Part shown: positions 55,413-64,000 of the stretch, one piece after another
Layout of the letters: each line of letters starts with the position of its first letter
How positions within the stretch are numbered: position 1 is the stretch's first letter
Origin: Artocarpus heterophyllus
Lineage: Eukaryota; Streptophyta; Magnoliopsida; Rosales; Moraceae
Direction of reading: 5' to 3'
Assembly: GCA_025403435.1 (NCBI GenBank)
Contig: CM046330.1
Location: 20,668,239 to 20,732,238, forward strand
Length of the DNA stretch: 64,000 nucleotides
Translations under genes and position numbers: made by a program
Notes under the pieces: model-generated
What the model saw: the letters and a program-made list of their open reading frames with translations, nothing else
Told to the model about the DNA's origin: nothing
Databases searched by the model: none

Positions 55413-56346
55413 ATTTCGTCCTCGAAATTTCAATTCAGCAATACTAGTAAAAATTTTGATTCCATTATGATTCCAATTCCGAGTCTAAACCGTTAATGTT
55501 GTTTATCTTCCAAAGTTAAGTTATCGTATCTCCACTTATTTACTTGCATAATAAATCTTACTCCTAAATCCCTCAATGAGAGTATTTCTGACAAGTTTCA
55601 ACTTATAACACCGTATAATAGTCTAAGAATCTGATCAGGCATACATATTGACCATATCATGATTCCGGTCCTTCATTGTCCATGGACTGTGATTTACAAT
55701 CACATTTAAGGAGATTGCCAGAGAAATTTTATATACTTCATCTTTAGGTTCCTTTTCCTTTTTGAGTAAGGAAAAGTCAAATATATTTGATTTCATACCT
55801 CAACTAAGAAACTAAAACATAATCATAAAACATATATCTCAAACGCTTATATTCAAAACCATACATTAAACTTATTCATAGAGATATTAAACGGAATCTC
55901 AGAGTTGCAAACATACCCGACATATTTTTCATTAAACAGCTATCCTCATGACACAAACATTCAATCCAAATAATATACTCATATTTCATATGGAATATCC
56001 TCATAACTGACTCTGGTACTTCCACATAATATTAACAGAATATTACACATTACAAACATAATACGGATACGTTTCGAGAGTACAAGGCACTCCGTATACC
56101 AGCTATCCATATCATGCATGCTTAGAGGATACAAAAACATCGATAAACAAAAGATCGGACCTTAAGAAGGATGCGTTTCGAGAGCATCAAGTACTCCGTA
56201 TCCAGCCATCCCGGCATTAGGCTCAATGAATCTAAAAGATTGAACAACAACGTACCACAAGAAACACAGAATACAAGGCAAACGGTTATTCGTAACACAC
56301 GAAATACGGACACACATGCCTACATGCCAAAGATAAAACAAAAAGA
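55413..56346 (-). other. Element F region 3' of the LOG-like gene
   Basis: Non-coding and A/T-rich. ACTAGTAAAAATT at 55443 equals the first 13 bases after the C of the CACTA terminus at 2890. A pair of ~44-bp direct repeats lies at 56064-56215. A frame of 119 codons on the plus strand (56171-56530) overlaps the LOG-like gene antisense and is not supported. Confidence 0.55.
56064..56215. repeat. Direct repeat pair, ~44 bp, spaced ~104 bp
   Basis: GGATACGTTTCGAGAGTACA at 56065 and GGATGCGTTTCGAGAGCATC at 56169, both continuing into ACTCCGTAT and CCAGC(T/C)ATCC. They lie 3' of the LOG-like gene. Confidence 0.8.
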
Positions 56347-57036
56347 TTACAGATGGAGATTCAAATCAATTGGCCGCTCCCGGCTTTCCCTTTCCCATTC
56401 AAGCTTGGATGTTGCAGTGTCGGATTCTGGATGTATGATTTGCATTTTATCTATCAATTCCTCAGCTGTTGAAGCAGTGACAAAGATTTGTCTCTCCGAT
56501 TCTGTAGTGATGTTTTCTTCCACAGCGTAATCTAGAAATTTCAAAAGACCGTCATAAAAACCCTTTACGTTCAGCCGTCCCAAAGGTTTGGAATAAAAGC
56601 CCAACAATTGCCCACAAGCAACTATAAATATTTCCTCAAGAGTACCTAGACCACCAGGTAATGCTATAAAAGCATCAGAATTATAGATTATGTCTTTAAA
56701 ATTTTTAGGGATACTCCTAACTCCTTCTCCCTTACCTATGGCTTCCTTACAAAGGTTTCCTTCAACTGGAATATGAGGCCAAATTCTTACATCAGTAGCG
56801 TCGCTAGACCTAGCTGCTAGTGCCATATTTACCATCATTTTTATACTACCACCCCCATAGATTATGTTAATCTTTTTGCGTGCTAGAACTTGCCCTAAGT
56901 GATTTGCAGCTTCTAAATAAGCTTTATCTTTTCCAAGGCTGGAACCACAAAAGACACAGACATTCTTTATTTTCTTCGTGGACTGGGAGGTAGACATATT
57001 TGGTTTATAGAAGTGGTTGCCTAATGTCTGCTCCAC
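56347..57036 (-). CDS. LOG-like (cytokinin riboside 5'-monophosphate phosphoribohydrolase family) protein, 229 aa
   Basis: Intact single-exon frame; the ATG is at 57036 or, 13 residues in, at 56997 (MSTSQSTKK), which matches plant LOG length better. It has the Rossmann-type LOG/lysine-decarboxylase-like fold signatures: VCVFCGSS at residues 26-33, IIYGGGS at 58-64, the family motif PGGLGTLEE at 127-135, and a conserved C-half (LLGFYSKPLGRLNVKGFYDG). Plant LOG enzymes release active cytokinin bases. Three things are odd: it has no introns whereas plant LOG genes are multi-exon, the segment after GGGS is divergent (KMMVNM), and I see no QRKAEM-like Arg segment before PGG, which carries a catalytic Arg in characterised LOGs. 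Catalysis is therefore uncertain. It sits 605 bp after CRP inside element F. Confidence 0.85.
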   Translation of the reverse strand: MEQTLGNHFYKPNMSTSQSTKKIKNVCVFCGSSLGKDKAYLEAANHLGQVLARKKINIIYGGGSIKMMVNMALAARSSDATDVRIWPHIPVEGNLCKEAIGKGEGVRSIPKNFKDIIYNSDAFIALPGGLGTLEEIFIVACGQLLGFYSKPLGRLNVKGFYDGLLKFLDYAVEENITTESERQIFVTASTAEELIDKMQIIHPESDTATSKLEWERESRERPIDLNLHL

Positions 57037-57640
57037 TTAGACTTCGGGTTCTACATGAGATTTTAAAGATGAGAAATATACAAAAAGGGCTAAAGAGATA
57101 GACGAGTAGGTAATGAAAAAGTAATCCAAAGATTTAAACAAAATCTTGTGTGGATAAGAAAGTAAGATAAGGTGATTGATAGTTTACAGAAAATCTGATT
57201 CACTTTTTGAAAAAGATTAGACTCTAATTGTATAACTTTTGACAATTGAGAACAATTCGACAGAAGACCCTCATGACACAACTGTAGACTTTTTGACAAA
57301 TATACACCAAGTCTAGAAATTTAATATAAACGACAAATACTGTAGAACTTTTGAAATTTGAGACACAAATCTTGAAATATCCGGATAAGCTTTTCAAAAT
57401 TCAAACATATTACTGTACTGTATGTGACGTGTCTGATAAGATAATATATTTTATTATATATATATTTAAGAAAATCATAAATTAAATAAGATATTAACAC
57501 TTACTGTATCAATCTAATAATCACAATTATTTCAAACACAAAAGCAAATATTCTGAGTAAAAGAAAAACACAAACTGTTGAACATCAGCTAAAACTGCTT
57601 CAAATAAGTAAAGACTAAATAACCTTTATAGAGTGATGAC
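57037..57640 (-). promoter_or_regulatory. CRP-LOG spacer with possible promoter
   Basis: On the reverse strand an ACGT-core bZIP-type site (CACGTCAC, complement of 57424-57431) lies just upstream of a long TATA-rich stretch (57443-57467), ~400 bases before the LOG-like start. Scattered CTTTTGACAAA-type words (about 57235-57360) parallel those at 3175-3250. It could give LOG its own transcript. No frame of note. Confidence 0.4.
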
Positions 57641-58162
57641 TTATTCCCCATCCAGTTTTCTTATGGCTTGGCAAACAGGATCTAGAAATACCATATTCCT
57701 AAGGCGTTGTCTTTCTGTATAAAATTTAGGCCAGAGTTTAAAAATAGCTCCTTGAACATATCCACTAGGGTGACTGTGGAGAGGAGGATGGATGCTATCC
57801 AAGTTCTCATTTGAAAGTCCATCCCTACAAAACCTTATTTTATCCTCTCTATTCGTAGACATATAACCAGGTGAAGTACATTTACCGTTACAATTTTGTC
57901 TTCCACATTTGTTACAAGCGACCACGATGGCACGAGCTCTTCTTTTCATTGCACTACGACTGGTACCTGTTCCTGGTAAACCGACATCTTGACTAAAGTC
58001 ACTCGGACGGATTTTCCCCTCTATTAACATTCTCACATCACAAGGGATACCAAAACGCATAAGAATCCACAATCGAGTAATTCTAGCCTTGTATTTCTTT
58101 CTGAGAATCTTTTGGGAGAGTGATGGGAAATACTTTCTCAGGTGTTGGTACTTTGGGTCCAT
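57641..58162 (-). CDS. Cys-rich basic protein (CRP), 173 aa, virus-like
   Basis: Intact frame; ATG at 58160-58162 (MDPKYQHL), shared with the decayed copy at 4163. A basic N-terminal region (residues 22-30, KKYKARITR) is followed by an RFGIPCDV segment, a Gly-rich hinge, the patch KRRAR (73-77), then Cys 83, 86, 91 and 95 in a C-x2-C-x4-C-x3-C finger, NREDKIRF, and a conserved C-terminal SHPSGYVQGA plus an aromatic/basic helix. A basic patch directly before a small Cys finger is the layout of nucleic-acid-binding proteins of carla- and vitiviruses (Pfam Carla_C4, Viral_NABP); some of those suppress RNA silencing. The resemblance is of pattern only, without a computed alignment. Nuclear or RNA-binding action is inference. 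Confidence 0.7.
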   Translation of the reverse strand: MDPKYQHLRKYFPSLSQKILRKKYKARITRLWILMRFGIPCDVRMLIEGKIRPSDFSQDVGLPGTGTSRSAMKRRARAIVVACNKCGRQNCNGKCTSPGYMSTNREDKIRFCRDGLSNENLDSIHPPLHSHPSGYVQGAIFKLWPKFYTERQRLRNMVFLDPVCQAIRKLDGE

Positions 58163-58450
58163 GATGAGATGAAAGAAGAGTAAATAGAAAGGAAAAATTA
58201 AGATAGTAAATTGCAGAATCCTAGAATTCCTTCTTCTTTTAGAGGAAAAAGAAGAATTTTTAATGAAAAAGAAGAGGATTTGCGATTTAGAGAGAAAATA
58301 ACAAATTAAGAGAGAAAAAGTGAACTCGGAGAAATAAGCTCCTATGCACAGTAAACGTATATGTAAACAATGATTAAACCACTGTATATGACACGTATAG
58401 AGACCACGTGGGAGAGACAGTGTGAATCAAACTGATTTAAGATTTAAACT
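58163..58450 (-). promoter_or_regulatory. CRP promoter and leader in element F
   Basis: On the reverse strand a perfect G-box, CCACGTGG (58404-58411), is followed by TATA-like words (CATATACAG, ACATATACG, about 58370-58392), the shared word TTTACTGTGCAT (about 58345), and an A/G- and T/C-rich leader to the ATG. Related to 4164-4500. Confidence 0.45.
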
Positions 58451-59600
58451 AGGCCCAAATGTTCTAAGTTGAAAATGGTCAGGTTGTTTCGGGCCTTAAC
58501 ACATTTAGAACGAGTTAAATAACAAACATAAAATTGAAAACCAATTTGTATAAATCTTAAACCCAATTTAAAGCCCACTATAGATAAAGTTAATTATGAA
58601 CAACAAATCTAATTTAACGACAACAAGGATCTTCCTGAATGATCCAGCAACTCAAATAATTTTGTTTTAATCAAAACCTTATTGAACAATGCATACACCC
58701 ATATGTTATTCTTAATACTCAACATCTATCAATGGATTCGTCATCATTGCTACCAAGGGTTTAGAATGTGACTAACCTTGAAATCAATACGATTTACGTC
58801 TTTCAACGTAGACCATATCAACGAACAAAGACACTAGATGTTACTACTTAAGAACATCTACAATCCCCACAATTCTACTCATACAATATATAATTTCCTC
58901 ATATAACAAAACCTTAGGTAACCAAAAGATTCACTGATACACTTAAATACAATGTACGTAACAAAATATTCCAATTTTGAGATTCATGCATTCTAGACTT
59001 TACACAGTCTCAACAGACCAAAAGTCTAACATTTATCTCTCTCAAAATTCAATACCATGATTCCCAACTTATATCATATTCCTCAAATATATAGAACTTT
59101 TAAGAAAAGACATTGACACTTATGTGCTCCATCGAATCCACACATAATCATTACTTAAGTTTGAATCAATTACGAAAAATTTGGCATATCTATGTCAAAC
59201 TTTAAAATCAATAAATCAAGCCTTATATTTCTTATTGTTTTTCACGAGACAAAAGGCTTTTAAATCCTCGTATCTATACGAATTTCTCATCGTTTATACG
59301 AATTAGATATGCTTATAGATCCAAATATTATACGAATCTCTCATAAGCATTCTACTTATAAACTCATTCCATATAATTATCATTCCCTTATAACTATTAA
59401 TACTTTCCTTCTATATAATTATTGTACTCATATAACTATTGATATTTTCATTCTATGGCCTTTCCATGTTACATCCTTTTAGACTGTATAAATCAATGTG
59501 AAGGTTCATTTTGATGATGACAATGAAAATTCAGCTTCAAAACCATCTCAAAAATATATTTTTTTAAAGTGGTGCTACACTCCCTAGGTTAACCGAACCT
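58451..59600. other. Element F 5' internal region, no gene seen
   Basis: About 1.15 kb of A/T-rich DNA between the 5' LTR side and the CRP promoter. It has no frame above ~60 codons, no gag remnant and no tRNA or rRNA match. About 59290-59460 repeats a TATACGAATT/CATATAACTATT-like wording several times. Confidence 0.6.
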
Positions 59601-59614
59601 AGGCTCTGATACCA
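59601..59614 (-). other. Element F primer binding site (tRNA-iMet)
   Basis: The complement reads TGGTATCAGAGCCT, separated from the LTR at 59622 by seven bases (GAATTTT). Confidence 0.85.
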
Positions 59615-59621
59615 AAAATTC

Positions 59622-61588
59622 TGTAACGCCCCTATATGGGGGTTAACAGTTTTTAATGAGATAAAATAAAAATAAATAATAAAAGTAAAACCTTAAAGAT
59701 TAAAATTTGCCCGGGACTTAAATGAAAACTCTCAACTCAAAAATAAAAATATAAACGATAAATAAACCACAGTTTTAATGTAGCACCTTAAATTTAATAA
59801 TATAAACTGTTGTCATCATCATTTTAACCCTCAACACATTGTAATACAGTCACAGAAAGTAACAATTGATGCTTACATTATCATGAAGAACATTCTTTAC
59901 AATTGAGCAGTCCCAATGTAATATAGTTACATCGCTTCCTCAACTATATTTCTCGTAGCCACCTCACACTTAGTGAGTCCTGAAAAGATATAAACATAAG
60001 GGAATGAGCAACACTATGCTCAGTAGAGAAAGCCATTACTCACCTCTATCATTACCACATTAAAATCTGCATGGTTAGTAAGTTACATCATATTCCAGAT
60101 TATGAGGTTTATTATGATCACATCTTATGGATACCGTAGTTAATCATTACCAAGTGTCATAATTACACATTTATACAAATATTACCAATCATCATTGTTC
60201 CTAGGTATCCATGTTAAATTGAGTATCACTCAACTCATCGAAACCCAAATGGGCGCACTTGATCACCCTATAAACATTCCAAGGGTGTTCCGGTGAGGGG
60301 ACATCAAGCCCCGAGTCCTCACCAAATCAATTCCTGTACAGTGTGTTCTGGGACTTTCAACCCAAGGAAGCGTCATCACCTTCCCCCTATTTTACCTTTT
60401 AGGGTATTTATGCCCAAGGACGTAACCGTCGCCCTTTTCATGTCTCACAATTTCTCTATATTAAATCATTATTAATAGAGTTAATTTTCCTAACCATGCT
60501 TCTCAATTTATAACATGTGTCAATTCATTATGTTCCTCGCCGTACAATACAAGACGAGTCCATGTCATAGTTTCATATGTGATACACATATAATATCAGT
60601 TCAACATAGATATATATATATTGCAGCAAAACAATCAATTTTAATTCTATAAAAACCTCACAAAAGATGAGTAAGAGAATCCCTACCTTTCAAGCTTATC
60701 AACAATCTTTTAATCCTGGAATCAGTTAACGTTAGCTCCATACTCCCTTGATCCTAAGGCGTGCATAAGGACAATTAAAACTAAAGCACAATATACAACT
60801 ACATTCATAAAATTCATTTTAATTTAATCTTAGAATTTCAAGAAATAACCACTGCCCATAGAGGTATTACAAAGTTTAACAATATAAATTTTCTGTCTAG
60901 GGCATATACACTTAGACTTCATACATATGCTCCAAAATAGCAACAAACATATACTTAGGTTTAAGAACGCAAATTTGAATAATCCTTTAGTATAAAAGAA
61001 AATTTATAAATGAAAGACTAAATTTGTTCATAAGATTCTAACCTCGGATTATGGTTAGTTGGAAGCTTGAAATGGCTTCAAAACAGGTTCCTTTAGTTCG
61101 GTATGACTGAAATTCTTGCTCAAATGGAGGTGATGGTGGCTGATTTTTATGGCTGCCTTGAAGAAGTTCTCTAAGTATTTTGCTTCAGCAAAGAAATGAG
61201 AAGAAGAGTGTGGGAACCGTGGAAGAGAAAGGAAGAAAAGATGAAGTCTTTGAAGAGAAGTGATAGAAACAATTATAGAGGAGACATTCTTCAGCATGTC
61301 ACGGAGGAAATAAAGAAAATGAGGGTCAAGAGTAGTTGCAAAAGATATCCTTATGTCTCATCTAAAGACTTTAACACACATAATGCCAATATGACATTTT
61401 TGAGATTTATTAGAAGGTCTAAGGCTTTTTAGTAATCATACTAATTAAATATAGGAGAATTTTAGAAAATTTAAAAATAGATAAAAATAAATATTATAAA
61501 ATAAATTTAAATGAAGCAATTTTTTTTTTATACATTAAAAATTAATTTAATTACCTCAATACCCGTTAGAAGAATAACGGGTGTCACA
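59622..61588 (-). mobile_element. Element F 5' LTR
   Basis: Near-identical to 53426-55392; same length (1967 bp). Its right end GGGTGTCACA abuts the duplication TGTAG. Confidence 0.95.
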
Positions 61589-61803
61589 TGTAGCCTCCCG
61601 ATCCTCCTCTATATTAGCCCGAATCATCATAACCTCCATCTCCTTATAGTACTCCTCTACACTCCGGTTGCCCTGCTTAAGGTTTTGTAGCTTGTTGTAC
61701 AACTCCCGGTAGTAGTAAGTTGGCACAAATAGCTTCCTCATCAGAAGTTTTGGGTCTGCTGCACCCGAGGTACCCTCAATAGTGTTCTTGCTGTTGTTTG
61801 ACA
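61589..61803 (-). pseudogene. D gag remnant, right part, internally deleted
   Basis: The ATG is at 61801-61803 (MSNNSKN), as in D. After DPKLLM it jumps ~515 bp ahead to the gag core ([27 protein letters not shown]) across a shared CATCA. The mini-frame then continues through the TGTAG site into 53425. It might encode a short truncated gag, disrupted by element F. Confidence 0.85.
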
Positions 61804-62413
61804 TTTTCCAAAGGACCTCACCACACTCCCTTACGTGTTTCACTTGTGAAATGGTTCACTCAATTTCACTCGTGTTTACACTCAATACTTTCGGCTTTTG
61901 TCCACTCTAATGCTCTCGCCTCTATGCCTTTTTCCACTCGTTAATTCTCACTCAGTTCCTATAAAACTAGTCAAATCAATATCGAAATTTCCTTGACAAT
62001 TCACAAATAGATTACCAAAGAGACAAGACTATAACAGGAACAAAGAATTTAGGCTTTTCAGAATCACACCCAAAAGGAACAAAATTTCAGCAAAAAAATT
62101 TTTGGTCTATGCAGGGAATTCAATTTTGGATTCCTTAAACGATGAATAACAAGAATCTGAAATAAAAATTTTTGGTCTATGCAGGGAATTCAATTTAGGC
62201 TTTTTTTTTTTTTTTTTTTTCGGATCCTCTTTTTTTTCTTCTTTTCCTTCTTTTTTTTTTTTTTTTCTTTTCGTTTCTTTTCTTTTCGGATCTTTTTTTT
62301 TTTTTTAACCGACTTTGATAATGGAAATCAAAACTCACGAACAATTGAAACAAACAAAAAACTAAGAGAACGGATAAGTAAAACCTGATTAGAACCTCGC
62401 TCTGATTGCCAAA
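61804..62413 (-). other. D-type leader and primer site of the chimera
   Basis: Matches the D leader (24318-24945) with a duplicated TTTTTGGTCTATGCAGGGAATTC phrase (about 62098 and 62168) and the purine tract (plus-strand T-rich, 62200-62307). Primer site complement TTTGGCAATCAGAGC at 62399-62413, directly followed by a TRIM LTR rather than a D LTR. Confidence 0.85.
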
Positions 62414-62538
62414 TGATATGAACCCACCTAACTCCACCCCAAAAGCTAGCTCATGAGGGGAGGATTGTAAACCCATATATATAACACCCAAGACCACCCT
62501 CTCTAACCAATGTGGGACACATCATGTGGGACACATCA
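62414..62538 (-). mobile_element. TRIM-type 5' LTR (125 bp) of the chimera
   Basis: TGATATGAACC to CACATCA with the 14-bp extension, matching 52368-52492 except for CCAATG against CCGATG. Confidence 0.95.
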
Positions 62539-64000
62539 CCCATAAGTCTTGATCACTTGATCAAATCTTATGTTCCAAGAACGGGAAGCCTGCTTAAGTC
62601 CATAAATTAACTTTAGCAGCTTACAAACCTTACCCTCTTGACCCATGACCTTGAACCCGTCTGGTTGTACCATATAAATTGACTCATCAAGATAGCCATT
62701 CAGAAAAGCCGTCTTGACATCCATCTGCCAAATCTCGTAGTCGAGAGCGGCAGCTATGGACAAGAGAATCCGGATGGACTTAAGCATGGCTGCAGGTGAA
62801 AAGGTTTCCTCATAATTGATTTCTTCCTTTTGCGTATAACCCTTAGCTACCAGTCTAGCCTTAAAAGTTTCAACCTTTCCATCCACTCCTCTTTTCCTCT
62901 TGTAGATCCACTTACACCCTATGGGTTTTACCCCTTCGGGAAGATCCACAAGCTCCCAGACCCGATTAGTCTCCATAGACTTCATCTCTATGTTCATGGC
63001 CTCTGTCCAGAGTCTTGAATCAACATCCTCCATAGCTTCTGCATAAGTATAAGGATCCCTGTCATGTTCATCTGGTTCAGCCAAGAAGACCTCCCTATTG
63101 AACATATACCTCTCAGGTTGACGCCCGATCCTCCCACTACGCCGAAGCCCCTGAGGTTGTTGTTCAGGTTGTTTGGTTTTTCTACACCGATCGGAATGGT
63201 TTCGTTCGGAACCTCCGAAGTGAACGGATCACCCCTTAACTCCTCAAGCACCACTTTGCTTCGAGGTTTAAAGTCGTCCATATAAATCTCCTCAAGGAAA
63301 GTTGCATTAGTTGAAACCATGACTTTATTTTCCTTTGGGTTATAAAAATAACCCCCTTTAGTCCCTTTTGGATATCCTACAAACACGCAAACTTCTGAAC
63401 GTGCTTCCAACTTATTCGGATCCTTAAACATGACATGAGCCGGACATCCCCATATACGAATATGGTTTAAGGATGTCTTCCTTCTTGTCCACAACTCGTG
63501 AGGAGTTTTAGGGACCGATTTTGAAGGCACATTATTCAAAAGATAACATGCGGTTTGTAGTGCATATCCCCAAAAGGATAAAGGCAATGATGAATAACTC
63601 ATCATGGACCTAATCATGTCCAACAAAGTCCTATTCCTTCTCTCTGCTACGCCATTCTGCTGCGGAGTGCCAGACGCAGTCAAATGGGATAAAATCTCAT
63701 TCTCTAACAAGTGTCCCAAGAACTCATCAGAAAGGTATTCTCCACCTCGATCGAAACGAAGTGCCTTTATGGGTCTACCCAATTGCTTTTCCACTTCAGC
63801 CTGAAACTCCTTGAACTTATCATAAGTTTCGCTTTTGTGGTGCATCAGGTACACATACCAATATCTTGAGTAATCATCAATAAAAGTGACGAAGTACTCA
63901 TACCCTTCTCGTACTCGGATGTTTATCGGTCCGCAAACATCACTATGCACAAGTTCTAGAACCCCTTCGGCCCTATTGCCCTTAGACCCGTATGGTCTTT
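62539..64000 (-). pseudogene. Angela-like Copia integrase and RT N-half, running off the window
   Basis: In element order from 64000 down: integrase core (HSDVCGPI with first Asp, [12 protein letters not shown] with second Asp, [15 protein letters not shown] with Glu), the GKGYxxFVGY-like segment [14 protein letters not shown], and the linker. A single-base change near 63170 then shifts the frame. RT follows ([74 protein letters not shown]) down to the CCCAT site at 62543, continuing at 52367. Gag, protease and the 5' LTR lie beyond the window. Lesions: one frameshift, one nonsense codon and the insertion. Confidence 0.9.

Larger units (their letters stand above)
53426..61588 (-). mobile_element. 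Element F: young non-autonomous LTR retrotransposon carrying CRP and LOG-like genes
   Basis: The duplication TGTAG is at 53421-53425 and 61589-61593. Two 1967-bp LTRs differ at about two positions by eye (near 55247 and 55338 against 61443 and 61534). The initiator-Met primer site lies beside the right LTR and the polypurine tract beside the left LTR, so the element reads on the reverse strand. The LTR start TGTGACACCCG and the GGACGAAATTTC...AAGGGGGG junction fit the Tekay clade. The 4.2-kb interior has no gag, protease, RT or integrase. It carries two intact intronless genes in sense orientation, CRP then LOG-like. Confidence 0.9.
52368..62538 (-). mobile_element. TRIM-LTR / D-body chimeric element, split by element F
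   Basis: The duplication CCCAT is at 52363-52367 and 62539-62543. Both ends are 125-bp TRIM LTRs with the same 14-bp extension (TGTGGGACACATCA); they differ at one base. In element order (right to left) it has a TRIM LTR, D primer site (TTTGGCAATCAGAGC), D leader and a D gag remnant with internal deletion. A jump then leads into the last ~310 bases of a D LTR, followed by TRIM interior (rearranged) and a TRIM LTR. Without F it is ~2.0 kb. It has no pol and must have been moved in trans. Confidence 0.85.

Noticed and set aside
56347..57036. LOG-like frame as an ordinary host gene
   Set aside because: It is intronless, divergent, and lies between near-identical LTRs of a recent insertion, 605 bp from the CRP gene.

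Overview
This window is nuclear DNA of a flowering plant. It consists almost entirely of nested LTR retrotransposons, and I see no ordinary host gene with exon structure. The lineages are plant-typical: an Angela-like Copia with ~2-kb LTRs, Tekay/Del chromoviruses (one with a chromodomain tail), an Athila-like gypsy primed by tRNA-Asp, and two CRM-like chromovirus families called A and D here. A and D LTRs begin TGATG, and their pol frame runs through the polypurine tract into the 3' LTR. There is also a miniature TRIM family (111-bp LTRs, ~330-340 bp in total). CRM-like elements inserted into one another suggest, but do not prove, a pericentromeric or centromeric location.

Layout. 1-2880: an A-family LTR inserted in a reverse Tekay-like element (gag start, PBS, LTR). 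2890-4768: a CACTA-like end, then a broken gene for a small Cys-rich protein (CRP) with its flanks. 4769-11384: reverse Athila-like gag-pro element with its 5' LTR, interrupted at 5890-6668 by an inverted TRIM/D composite. 11385-13586 plus 35017-35656: one reverse Tekay-type LTR. It holds an Angela-type solo LTR (13587-14096 plus 33513-35016, duplication GGGAA), which in turn holds a 19.4-kb A-family composite (14097-33512). That composite contains a complete D element (18910-25745, duplication GTTCT, LTRs identical by eye). 35657-47764: an old forward Tekay element with its 3' LTR, interrupted by a nearly intact A element (35930-42806, duplication AGTTT). 47765-49290: degenerate repeats and a clean TRIM. 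49291-64000: a reverse Angela-like Copia. Its reverse-transcriptase gene is split by a TRIM/D chimera (52368-62538, duplication CCCAT), which is itself split by element F (53426-61588, duplication TGTAG).

The most interesting object is element F. It is a young Tekay-type LTR element (1967-bp LTRs with about two differences by eye) whose 4.2-kb interior has no gag or pol. Instead it has two intact intronless genes in sense orientation: a CRP with a KRRAR patch and a C-x2-C-x4-C-x3-C finger, recalling betaflexivirus nucleic-acid-binding proteins, and a LOG-like (LONELY GUY, cytokinin-activating family) protein. A second, decayed CRP copy with related flanking DNA lies at about 3.0-4.6 kb beside an unrelated element, so the CRP and its flanks appear to be a mobile cassette.

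A second theme is how the TRIMs move. TRIM, A and D LTRs all start TGATG and end GGTTCnTATCA, use the same type of initiator-Met primer site, and occur as chimeras joined at the primer site or at microhomologies, with correct 5-bp target duplications. This points to A/D proteins mobilising the TRIMs, with template switching during reverse transcription.
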